DNA of 7,861 nucleotides from the NCBI GenBank assembly GCA_038895395.1, contig JAWANJ010000041.1, positions 1-7,861 on the forward strand. The letters run 5' to 3'. Numbering within the stretch: position 1 is the stretch's first letter; the number at the start of each line of letters is the position of its first letter. This DNA comes from DTGL01 sp038895395 (lineage in GTDB: Archaea; Iainarchaeota; Iainarchaeia; Iainarchaeales; DTGL01). The position numbers were made by a program, and so were the translations under genes. Below the pieces are notes generated by a model. The model did not search any database and was not told where the DNA came from. It saw only the letters and a list, made by a program, of their open reading frames with translations. This document shows, in pieces, positions 1 through 6,892 of this stretch.

Positions 1-1
1 T

Positions 2-1399
2 GGTCAAATAGTTTCCTCACTGTTGGATAGAGCATCAAAAGGCGAAAAGCTTAGTACAGATGAACTGATAACCTTATATGAGAGCAATGGAATTGCTCCT
101 GAACTAATAGAGAAGGAGGCCTCAATGAAAGGTATCAAAATAGAAATCCCAGAAAACTTCTATTATCTGATTGCAAAGAAAAATGAGAAAACTCCAACAA
201 TAGAGCAAAAATTGGCTCTTTCAAAGGAATACCCGAAAACCAAAGAGCTTTACTACCAAGATCCTTTACTTTCTAAGTTCTGTGCCAAAGTTATTGGAAT
301 AGAAGGCAATAAAATAGTGCTTGACAAGACTGCTTTCTATGGTACTTCGGGAGGCCAAGTACATGATACCGGCTTGTTGAATGGGGTTGCAGTTTTGACT
401 GTAGAGAAATACGAAGGCATAACCCTGCATACCGTTAAAGATCCAACCAAATTCAAAATAGGTGATGCTGTTTGTGGTGAAATTGATATTGAAAGGCGAA
501 AACAACTTATGCGCCACCATACAGCAACACATCTGCTCAATGCGTGCTGTAAGAAGTTACTTGGGATGCACATCTGGCAAGCCGGAGCTCACAAAGATGT
601 TGACAAAGCTCATCTTGACGTAACCCATTACAAGCGTATCACAAAGGAACAGATTAGAGAACTAGAAAAGATGGTAAATGCTATGATACTTGCTGACATT
701 CCTGTCAGGACATTCTTTATGGCAAGAAATGAAGCTGAGCAAAAATATGGTTTTACACTTTACCAGGGCGGCTATGTTCCTGGCAAAGAGCTTAGAATTG
801 TTGAAATTCCGGGAGTTGACGTTGAGGCCTGTGGTGGAACTCATGTGCTCAAAACATCTGACATTGGTTTTTTCAAGATCATAAAACGCGAAGGCATACA
901 AGATGGAGTTGAACGCTTGACTTTTGTTTGTGGCTTAGAAGGGTTGAAGCATGTCCAAGATCTCGAGAGCATAATAGAAAGTTCATCAAGTACGCTTTCA
1001 GTTCAGCCAAATGAACTTCCAAAAACTGTTGAAAGATTTTTTAATGAATGGAAGGCCTTGAGAAACCAGCTAGAAAAAAGCAGAGAATTGGTTGCAAATT
1101 TAATTGCGGAGAGGTTATTGCAAAACAAAGAAAAGCATGTTAGGTTCTATTACAAGGGACTTGATGCAAAACAGCTCATCGAAATAGGGAACGCATTTAT
1201 TGAAAAAAGAAAAGAAGCGATGTTGCTTTTAGGCTCTGAAGATACAATTGTTGTTTTTTGTGGTGACCAGTCCGGCTTAGACGCTAACAATGAACTCAAA
1301 AAAATATTGAAAGAGATTGGTGGAAAAGGGGGTGGAAGTCCTAGAATGGCAATAGGTAAGGCAGAACCAGAGGCAATAAAACGATACTTTGGTCGCTAA
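2..1399 (+). CDS. alaS: Alanyl-tRNA synthetase, archaeal type, 3' part (5' end beyond window)
   Basis: AlaRS charges tRNA-Ala with alanine in the cytoplasm and clears mischarged Ser/Gly-tRNA. About 465 codons are visible and the frame is open to the left edge, so the TTG at 23 is an internal Leu codon, not a start. The catalytic class II core lies upstream; archaeal AlaRS is usually about 900 residues. Counting the codon at 23 as residue 1: a tRNA-recognition segment with LYESNGI and IPENFYYLI (18-50), typical of archaeal AlaRS; a beta-barrel with FYGTSGGQVHDTG (105-117); the editing domain with zinc-site motifs HTATH (H166, H170) and CGGTH (C270, H274); a helical stretch (about 310-370); and a C-Ala domain ending in GGKGGGSPRMAIG (433-445). 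The end of the C-Ala glycine motif is less glycine-rich than usual. All four editing zinc ligands are kept, so editing looks intact. The stop overlaps the stop of the converging gene by 4 nt. The identification is firm. Confidence 0.97.
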   Translation, partial: GQIVSSLLDRASKGEKLSTDELITLYESNGIAPELIEKEASMKGIKIEIPENFYYLIAKKNEKTPTIEQKLALSKEYPKTKELYYQDPLLSKFCAKVIGIEGNKIVLDKTAFYGTSGGQVHDTGLLNGVAVLTVEKYEGITLHTVKDPTKFKIGDAVCGEIDIERRKQLMRHHTATHLLNACCKKLLGMHIWQAGAHKDVDKAHLDVTHYKRITKEQIRELEKMVNAMILADIPVRTFFMARNEAEQKYGFTLYQGGYVPGKELRIVEIPGVDVEACGGTHVLKTSDIGFFKIIKREGIQDGVERLTFVCGLEGLKHVQDLESIIESSSSTLSVQPNELPKTVERFFNEWKALRNQLEKSRELVANLIAERLLQNKEKHVRFYYKGLDAKQLIEIGNAFIEKRKEAMLLLGSEDTIVVFCGDQSGLDANNELKKILKEIGGKGGGSPRMAIGKAEPEAIKRYFGR

Positions 1400-2925
1400 A
1401 TTATTTGTTCAAGTGTTATATTATCAACAGGGTTTTTGTCGTCTGTTATAATCTCTCCTTTGTTTGAACTGCAGTCAAATTCCCTTATTTGTTTAATGTG
1501 TTGCATCAATTGTTTTATATCACTGCTTTGCTCATCCAGCATTGCTTCTTCTATGGTTTCTTCAATTTTGCTTTGTGTCGTTTTTTCTTTGAATCCAAAA
1601 ACAAGTGAAACTTGCTGATTCGGAAAGTTTAAATAGAAAACACTTGGAAAAACTTGGCACATTGTTTTCGCTATCGAATCTCTAATCATTGTTTTTTCTT
1701 CAGAGTACATTGAATAGTTTATCATTACTCCTTTTTCACTGAGTTTTTTATCACATTGTTCAAAAAATTCCTTTGTGACAAGATGAAATGGTATAAACTT
1801 TGCATTTATAGTATTGTTTATTATTATATCATAACTACCATCGGTTTTTTTGACAAAATGCCTTGCATCGTCAATAAAAACCCTGACTTTTTCAGATTCT
1901 CTTAAACCAAAGTATTCTCTAGCAATTTTTACAACGTCTGGATCAATTTCTACACCTTCTATTTTAGTATTGGGAAGCAAATACGAAGTTTTGTTTGCTA
2001 TTGTGCCGGTTGCAAAGCCCAAAATTAGTATGTTTTTTGCACCTGTGATTTTTGGAAACACGGCCAAAGCATCGTAAAAATAGTTTGTAATTGTAGGCTT
2101 TTTTTCATAATAAGACATTGGGTGGCCATTTAGTAAAAGCCACCTTGTTTGTCCGATTTCCCTAACCTCGATTGTGTTGTAAATTGATTCAACCTTCAGC
2201 AAAGTACGATTAGTTATGGGCTCAGACATATTAAAAATAATAAAAGAAAAAAACGCTATCAAAATAGCAACTAACAACACCTTCTTCTTGCTAATTTTCT
2301 CTAACCAAAAACCAAGCACTATGAAAAAGGCCATCGCAAACACACATAAAATCATAGAATTTCGGCTTCCAAGATATGGCAAGAGATAAAAAGTCGTTAT
2401 AAAAGTTCCTAAGATGCTGCCAACGTTTGATATTGCATAAACATTTCCTATTGTTTTTCCTTCATCCTTTTTTTTCAAAAGCGCCTTTGTTGAAATTGGT
2501 GGTACCATGCTTAGCAAAACTGATGGTGGTACCAACAGCAAGCATGTAGACACAATGAGACCAAACAGGAAACTCGATTCAGAAAGAAATTCTAAAAAGT
2601 AAGGATAAGCAATTATACCAACTAGAAGGTATAAAACCGAGCCCAAGATTAACTTATAAATTGTTGCATAACTATAGCAAATGTCTGCTAATATGCCTCC
2701 GAGCCAGTAACCTATGGACAGTGATACCAAAACAATCCCTATTATCGTACCCCAAACAAAAACAGAATAACCAAAAAAAGATGCCAATATACGCATTCCT
2801 ATTATTTCTAAAGCCATGATCACAAAGCCAGCTATAAAGATGTTAAAAAGTAGTACCAATTTTCTTATTTTTTGCTGATCTTTCAGTCTAACCGCCCCTT
2901 TCCAGACTTTCCAGGGATTCAGCAA
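1396..2925 (-). CDS. Polytopic membrane protein with spermidine-synthase-like C-terminal domain
   Basis: The N-terminal half (about residues 22-232) has roughly seven hydrophobic segments, beginning with a helix containing MALEIIGMRILASFFG. This is the pattern of the 'fused MFS/spermidine synthase' membrane family. The C-terminal half (about 240-509) is a Rossmann methyltransferase-like fold: ILILGFATGT (299-308) in the nucleotide-binding loop, VEIDPD (325-330), DDARHF (352-357), YDIIINN (365-371), IPFHLVTKEFF (378-388) and a terminal TDDKNPVDN. In true aminopropyltransferases the strand after YDxII ends in a catalytic Asp (DxxD). Here those positions read N370 and I373, so polyamine synthesis is unlikely; the ligand is unknown. 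The longest frame starts at TTG 2925, overlapping the upstream gene by 38 nt with no clear ribosome-binding site. A TTG at 2859, just before the first membrane helix, is an alternative. It is probably co-transcribed with the upstream lipoprotein gene. The family call is fairly secure; the function is not. Confidence 0.85.
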   Translation of the reverse strand: MLNPWKVWKGAVRLKDQQKIRKLVLLFNIFIAGFVIMALEIIGMRILASFFGYSVFVWGTIIGIVLVSLSIGYWLGGILADICYSYATIYKLILGSVLYLLVGIIAYPYFLEFLSESSFLFGLIVSTCLLLVPPSVLLSMVPPISTKALLKKKDEGKTIGNVYAISNVGSILGTFITTFYLLPYLGSRNSMILCVFAMAFFIVLGFWLEKISKKKVLLVAILIAFFSFIIFNMSEPITNRTLLKVESIYNTIEVREIGQTRWLLLNGHPMSYYEKKPTITNYFYDALAVFPKITGAKNILILGFATGTIANKTSYLLPNTKIEGVEIDPDVVKIAREYFGLRESEKVRVFIDDARHFVKKTDGSYDIIINNTINAKFIPFHLVTKEFFEQCDKKLSEKGVMINYSMYSEEKTMIRDSIAKTMCQVFPSVFYLNFPNQQVSLVFGFKEKTTQSKIEETIEEAMLDEQSSDIKQLMQHIKQIREFDCSSNKGEIITDDKNPVDNITLEQII

Positions 2926-3814
2926 GTTTAACTATGAAATCAATGTTTTCTATCTCACCACAAGGGGAAAACACTAGAATGGTATATTTGCCAGTGTAAA
3001 TTGTCTTCCAAGGTGTAAGACCTTTTATAAACATAGTCGGTTCGCCACCTTTATTGAAAAAGCAAAATGCTGCTTTAGCTTTGGCATCAATAAAACCAAA
3101 CATTGGACCATACCTGCAGATTATTTTATCATTTGTAAATTCTATGTTTGCAACATTTGAGGCATTGTTCTCAAAATACTTGTCATAAGAACCCGTTGGC
3201 AGCACGTGCCTCTGCCAGCCTTCTTCAAGAGGATATTTTAATACGGTTTCTATTGGATCCTCTTCTGTGCCACTACACGATATTTCTGACGGATTTCCGT
3301 TGCAGCAGTAACCGCGCTCAACAATAGTCTGCCCACAAATACATCTTTTTGTTATTATACCGTCCTTGCAAGGCAAACACTTAGAATCATTTCCATCACA
3401 GTCTTCATCTAAGCCATTATCGCATATTTCTTCTTTTGGCAGGATTGCGTTGCAATCACTCCACACGCCATCTATACATTTTTGTATGCCATATTCGCAT
3501 AAACCAACATCAGTGAAGCCGCACTTTTTTGTTTCACCTTCTTTACAGTCGCAGTAGTTATCTATGATACCATCGCAATCATCATCTATTCCATTGCAAG
3601 TTTCAGCAAAGCCTGGATGAACACTGGGATTAAAGTCATTGCAGTCAAAAAGTTTACTTGCGCAATATTCTAAATTTCCAGAACCAAAGCCATCTTTATC
3701 ATTATCTATACAGCCTTGATTTGCTGGTTGAAGACAACCGCTTGTGAATAAAAACAAAAAAACTAAAATTAAAATGACTATGCAACAATATGCTTTTCTT
3801 ACAAAATTTGTCAT
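2888..3814 (-). CDS. Cys/Asp-rich lipoprotein with MopE-like metal-binding repeats
   Basis: This is a predicted secreted, lipid-anchored protein of 308 residues from ATG 3814. That start is preferred over the upstream in-frame TTG at 3892 because GGGTGTGAT sits directly before it and the product then opens with a proper signal peptide: Arg/Lys, a long hydrophobic run, then lipobox FTSGC (Cys 27). After the Cys come acidic metal-binding motifs: DNDKDGFGSG (37-46), DCNDFNPSVHPG (57-68), ETCNGIDDDCDG (71-82) and a second ICDNGLDEDCDG (130-141), separated by a Cys-spaced linker containing GVWSDCNAILP. This matches the 'putative metal-binding motif' (MopE-type) found in many bacterial and archaeal surface proteins; Ca or Cu ligation is family knowledge, not shown here. 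The last ~125 residues, after a Cys-rich segment with RCICGQT, are not recognised. It ends inside, or just before, the start of the downstream membrane gene, suggesting an operon. Confidence 0.85.
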   Translation of the reverse strand: MTNFVRKAYCCIVILILVFLFLFTSGCLQPANQGCIDNDKDGFGSGNLEYCASKLFDCNDFNPSVHPGFAETCNGIDDDCDGIIDNYCDCKEGETKKCGFTDVGLCEYGIQKCIDGVWSDCNAILPKEEICDNGLDEDCDGNDSKCLPCKDGIITKRCICGQTIVERGYCCNGNPSEISCSGTEEDPIETVLKYPLEEGWQRHVLPTGSYDKYFENNASNVANIEFTNDKIICRYGPMFGFIDAKAKAAFCFFNKGGEPTMFIKGLTPWKTIYTGKYTILVFSPCGEIENIDFIVKLAESLESLERGG

Positions 3815-3824
3815 AATCACACCC
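3815..3824 (-). promoter_or_regulatory. Ribosome-binding site that decides the lipoprotein start
   Basis: On the minus strand, GGGTGTGATT lies immediately before the ATG at 3814. It resembles the archaeal Shine-Dalgarno consensus GGAGGTGAT. This favours the 308-residue product over the longer frame from TTG 3892, which would place 26 lysine-rich residues ahead of the signal peptide. A GTG at 3820 is a nearby alternative. Confidence 0.55.
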
Positions 3825-3848
3825 AAATAACACTTACTATTTTTTAAC

Positions 3849-3860
3849 TTAAATTTAAAC
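3849..3860 (-). promoter_or_regulatory. Candidate TATA box for the lipoprotein/membrane-protein unit
   Basis: Read on the minus strand, an A-rich stretch runs into GTTTAAATTTAA about 35-46 nt upstream of the ATG at 3814. An archaeal TATA element here would start transcription some 25 nt downstream and leave a short leader that includes the GGGTGTGAT ribosome-binding site. The whole intergenic region is very AT-rich, so chance matches are likely. Confidence 0.3.
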
Positions 3861-3959
3861 TTTTTGCTCTTGCTCTTTAATAAATCAAACAACTACCCCT
3901 AATTATGCCAATAATAGCACAAAACATCATTTTTTTAATTTAAACACTCAAATATTATC

Positions 3960-3967
3960 TTTAATAT
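3960..3967 (+). promoter_or_regulatory. Candidate TATA box for leuS
   Basis: TTTAATAT lies about 45-52 nt before the leuS ATG. With the usual archaeal spacing, transcription would start near 3990 and give a leader of roughly 20 nt containing the ribosome-binding match. The AT-rich context makes this tentative. Confidence 0.3.
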
Positions 3968-3999
3968 TTCCACATGCCTTAGGAAATGTTGTTATTTTT

Positions 4000-4008
4000 G
4001 GTTGATCC
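4000..4008 (+). promoter_or_regulatory. Ribosome-binding site of leuS
   Basis: GGTTGATCC sits 3 nt before the ATG at 4012. Its TGATCC part is exactly complementary to GGATCA in the archaeal 16S 3' tail (GGATCACCTCC), and the leading GG extends the pairing with one extra T. The placement supports ATG 4012 as the true start, as does the family alignment, since the protein begins close to the first helix before HIGH. Confidence 0.5.
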
Positions 4009-4011
4009 GCT

Positions 4012-6876
4012 ATGGAGTTTTCAAAATTTGAGGAAAAATGGCAAAAATATTGGACCGAGCACAAGGTATTTGAACCGGAGATAAATAAAAAGAAAAAAGC
4101 ATTTTACATCCAGGTGGCTTATCCATATCCAAGCGGTGCAATGCATATAGGCCATGCAAGAACTTACACTGCAGCTGATGTTGCCGCTAAGTATATGATG
4201 CTAAAAGGGTTTAATGTTTTGATGCCAATGGGTTGGCACGTTTCAGGTACGCCAGTAATCGCTGCAGTTGAAGCTCTACAAAAAGGCAATGAAAAAACTA
4301 TAAAGATATTCCATGAAAACGCTCGAATCCCAAAAGAAGATTTTAAATATCTCACAGAAAGCCCAGAAAGTTTTGTAGACTATATGATAAACAAGGCAAG
4401 GTATGGTTATAAAGCAGGTTTCAAAAAATTGGGTTTGGGTATAGATTGGAGGCGCGAGCTAAAAACAATCGATCCTCAGTATAAGCGTTTCATAGAATGG
4501 CAATACAAAACACTTGCAAAAAAAGGCTATCTGATAAAAAAAGCTTATCCCGTGCGTTATTGCCCTAACTGTAAAAACCCGGTTGGCGATCACGATCTTA
4601 GCGAAGGTGAAGGTCTTGGTATTCAGGAGTTTACTCTTTTAAAGTTTAAAAGCAAGGATGGTTGCTACTTGGTTGCTGCAACACTTCGACCAGAAACTGT
4701 TTTTGGCCAAACTAACCTCTGGGTGAGGCCTGACATAGAATACTTAAAGATAAGGGTTGGATCAGAGTGCTGGATTGTTAGTAAGGAATTTTTCGAGAAA
4801 TACCGGCACCAAAGAAGGGATGTTGAAAAAATTGATAGCATATCAGGTTCTACGCTTGTTGGAGAATATGTTTTCGCTCCAGGTATAGAAAGAGAAATAA
4901 TAGTTTTGCCTGCCCAATTTTGTGATCCAGCAACTGGAACGGGGATTGTAACTTCTGTGCCTAGTGATGCTCCAATAGATTACATTGCATTAAGAGACCT
5001 TCAAGAAGATAAAGCTTTGATTGAAAAATGGAATTTGAATCCTGAACAAATAAAAAACATAAAACCGATACCAATAATCAGGCTTGAACAGTATGGTGAC
5101 ATGGCTGCAGTTGAGATATGTAACAAGCTTGGAATTAAAAATCAAAAAGATGAAGAGAAGCTAGAAGAAGCTAAAAAAATCGTTTATAAACTGGGCTTTC
5201 ACAAAGGCATAATGAATGAAAATTGTGGCCAATATGCTGAAATGCCAGTGAGTCAAGCCAAAGAACTTGTAAAGAAAGAACTTATGGAAAAAGGTCAAGC
5301 TGAAATTTTCTATGAGCTAGAGGGCAGGGTTGTCTGCAGATGTGGCACAGCATGTGTTGTTCGTGTGCTTGAAGATCAATGGTTTGTAAAATACTCTGAC
5401 AAAAAATGGAAAAGTGATTCCAAGAAAACACTATCAAAAATGAAGATTGTTCCAGAGCTTTTTAGGATAAATTATGAAAAAGTATTTGATTGGCTGGATG
5501 ACAAGCCTTGTACTAGATCTAAAGGTTTGGGAACACCGTTTCCATTCCAAAAAGACCTTGTACTTGAACCTTTGGCTGACTCTACAATCTACATGGCCTA
5601 TTTCACAATAGCTCACCTTATAAAGAAAGTTCCAGCAGATAAGCTTGAACCAGAAGTATTTGATTACATTTTCTTAGGCAAAGGTGATCCATCTAAGCTT
5701 GCAAAGAAATATGGCATAGATAAAAAATTGCTAAAAGAAATGCGAAACTCTTTCGATTATTGGTATCCTTTGGCGTATAACGTGAGTGCAATAGAACTCA
5801 TTCCGAATCACATGTCTTTTTCAATATTCCAACACACAGCTATTTTCCCACCAACAAAGAGACAAAAAGGTACACTGAACTTGGGCATGGTTGTACTTGA
5901 AGGAAGAAAGATGTCCTCATCAAAAGGAAATGTCATACTGATAAACGATATGTGCGAGTCCATAGGTGCAGACTTTGTTAGGTTTTTCCTTATGAACATA
6001 GTTGAACCTTGGGAAGAATTAAACTGGCAGCAAAGAGAAATTGAAAAAAGCATCGCAAGGCTTAGCTCATTTGTAGATACTGTCTTGAATCTTGCAGGTT
6101 CAACAAAAAAAGGAAGACTTACTAAAATGGACTTGGCTGAAAAGTGGTTTTATAATAGAATAAACGAACGTATAAATGAATATAACGAAGCCATGGAAAA
6201 AATGGAATTTAGAAGAGCACTTCAAAGTGTTTCTTTCCATATAATGAAGGATTTCTCCTGGTATGAAAGGAGAAAAAGTCGTGAAAACAAGGCTCTTATG
6301 TATTACTTCTTGAAAAATTGGGCCTTGTGTATATCCCCATTTATGCCACATTTAGGTGAAGAGCTCTGGCACCGCTTGGGTTTTAAGGATTCAGTTTTTA
6401 GAGCACAAATACCAACAAAATTGCGCACCAACCCAGAATTAAACACAACTGAAAGTCTTATTTCAAATGTTTTAAATGACATTAATGAAATAAAAAGACT
6501 TGCAAAGATTGAAAAACCAAAAAAGGTATATATATATGTCTGTGCTGATTGGAAGAAAAAAATGTTCGAGATTCTAAGAAAAAAAATGTCTTCGCAGGAT
6601 TCAAATGAAGCTGTAAGGATAGTAATGGCTGACGATTTTTTCAAGAAAAAAGGTGTTGAAGCTGTCAATATTGCAAGAAAAATTGCAGCAAAATGGTCTG
6701 AAATTAGGGAGTTTAAACCAATAGACGAATTTAAGGTTCTAAGAGAATCTAAGCAATTTTTCTTAAGTCAGCTCGGTTGCGAGGTAATAATATTGGAAGA
6801 AGAAAAAGCAACTTATGATCCAAAGAATAAAGCAAAGGATGCAATGCCCTTCAAGCCCGCAATATACATGGAATAG
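4012..6876 (+). CDS. leuS: Leucyl-tRNA synthetase, archaeal/eukaryal type, complete
   Basis: This enzyme attaches leucine to tRNA-Leu in the cytoplasm and hydrolyses mischarged products in its CP1 domain. The 954-residue length fits archaeal LeuRS. In order: class I signature HIGH (45-48) after YPYPSGAM; zinc-type CPNC (184-187) followed by GDHDLSEGE; CP1 editing domain with TLRPETVFGQTNLW (224-237) and GTGIVTSVPSDAPIDY (309-324), matching the archaeal/eukaryal rather than the bacterial form; a CRC-GTAC cluster (442-448) before LEDQWFVKYSD; DWLDDKPCTRSKGLGTPFP in the catalytic core; KMSSS (633-637) in place of the textbook KMSKS; the anticodon-binding helical domain (about 670-800); and an archaeal C-terminal extension ending in FKPAIYME. 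No frameshift or missing catalytic block is seen. It has its own short leader and is divergent from the lipoprotein unit. The SDAP form of the editing motif resembles eukaryal LeuRS. The identification is firm. Confidence 0.98.
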   Translation: MEFSKFEEKWQKYWTEHKVFEPEINKKKKAFYIQVAYPYPSGAMHIGHARTYTAADVAAKYMMLKGFNVLMPMGWHVSGTPVIAAVEALQKGNEKTIKIFHENARIPKEDFKYLTESPESFVDYMINKARYGYKAGFKKLGLGIDWRRELKTIDPQYKRFIEWQYKTLAKKGYLIKKAYPVRYCPNCKNPVGDHDLSEGEGLGIQEFTLLKFKSKDGCYLVAATLRPETVFGQTNLWVRPDIEYLKIRVGSECWIVSKEFFEKYRHQRRDVEKIDSISGSTLVGEYVFAPGIEREIIVLPAQFCDPATGTGIVTSVPSDAPIDYIALRDLQEDKALIEKWNLNPEQIKNIKPIPIIRLEQYGDMAAVEICNKLGIKNQKDEEKLEEAKKIVYKLGFHKGIMNENCGQYAEMPVSQAKELVKKELMEKGQAEIFYELEGRVVCRCGTACVVRVLEDQWFVKYSDKKWKSDSKKTLSKMKIVPELFRINYEKVFDWLDDKPCTRSKGLGTPFPFQKDLVLEPLADSTIYMAYFTIAHLIKKVPADKLEPEVFDYIFLGKGDPSKLAKKYGIDKKLLKEMRNSFDYWYPLAYNVSAIELIPNHMSFSIFQHTAIFPPTKRQKGTLNLGMVVLEGRKMSSSKGNVILINDMCESIGADFVRFFLMNIVEPWEELNWQQREIEKSIARLSSFVDTVLNLAGSTKKGRLTKMDLAEKWFYNRINERINEYNEAMEKMEFRRALQSVSFHIMKDFSWYERRKSRENKALMYYFLKNWALCISPFMPHLGEELWHRLGFKDSVFRAQIPTKLRTNPELNTTESLISNVLNDINEIKRLAKIEKPKKVYIYVCADWKKKMFEILRKKMSSQDSNEAVRIVMADDFFKKKGVEAVNIARKIAAKWSEIREFKPIDEFKVLRESKQFFLSQLGCEVIILEEEKATYDPKNKAKDAMPFKPAIYME

Positions 6877-6892
6877 ATTTTATAAAAATCTA
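6874..6892. terminator. Palindrome holding both stop codons of the leuS / RelA-SpoT pair
   Basis: TAGATTTT (6874-6881), a 3-nt loop ATA, then AAAATCTA (6885-6892) form a perfect 8-bp inverted repeat. A TTTT run follows on the plus strand, and the minus strand continues with TTCC. The left arm begins with the leuS TAG and the right arm ends with the complement of the converging gene's TAG. A stem this AT-rich is weak. It most likely marks a shared, perhaps bidirectional, termination zone; archaeal termination mainly depends on T-runs. Confidence 0.5.

Noticed and set aside
23..25. TTG as the start of the alaS product
   Set aside because: The frame is open to the left edge, the AlaRS catalytic domain is missing, and no ribosome-binding site precedes it, so it is an internal Leu codon.
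1396..2925. Calling the membrane protein a genuine spermidine synthase (speE)
   Set aside because: The catalytic Asp positions are Asn and Ile, and the protein carries a membrane domain that cytoplasmic SpeE lacks.
4000..4008. GGTTGATCC as the 5' end of a 16S rRNA gene, which begins with the same nine bases in archaea
   Set aside because: The match stops after nine bases and the sequence runs straight into the leuS coding region. A ribosome-binding role explains it better.
3815..4011. Hidden small gene, tRNA or riboswitch in the divergent gap
   Set aside because: It is AT-rich with short frames only, and I see no cloverleaf or extended structured element. Promoter and leader sequence suffice to explain it.
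6303..6668. 121-codon open frame on the minus strand inside leuS
   Set aside because: It lies wholly within the well-conserved leuS frame, its product looks like no known protein, and it has no ribosome-binding site. It is a shadow of AT-rich coding DNA.
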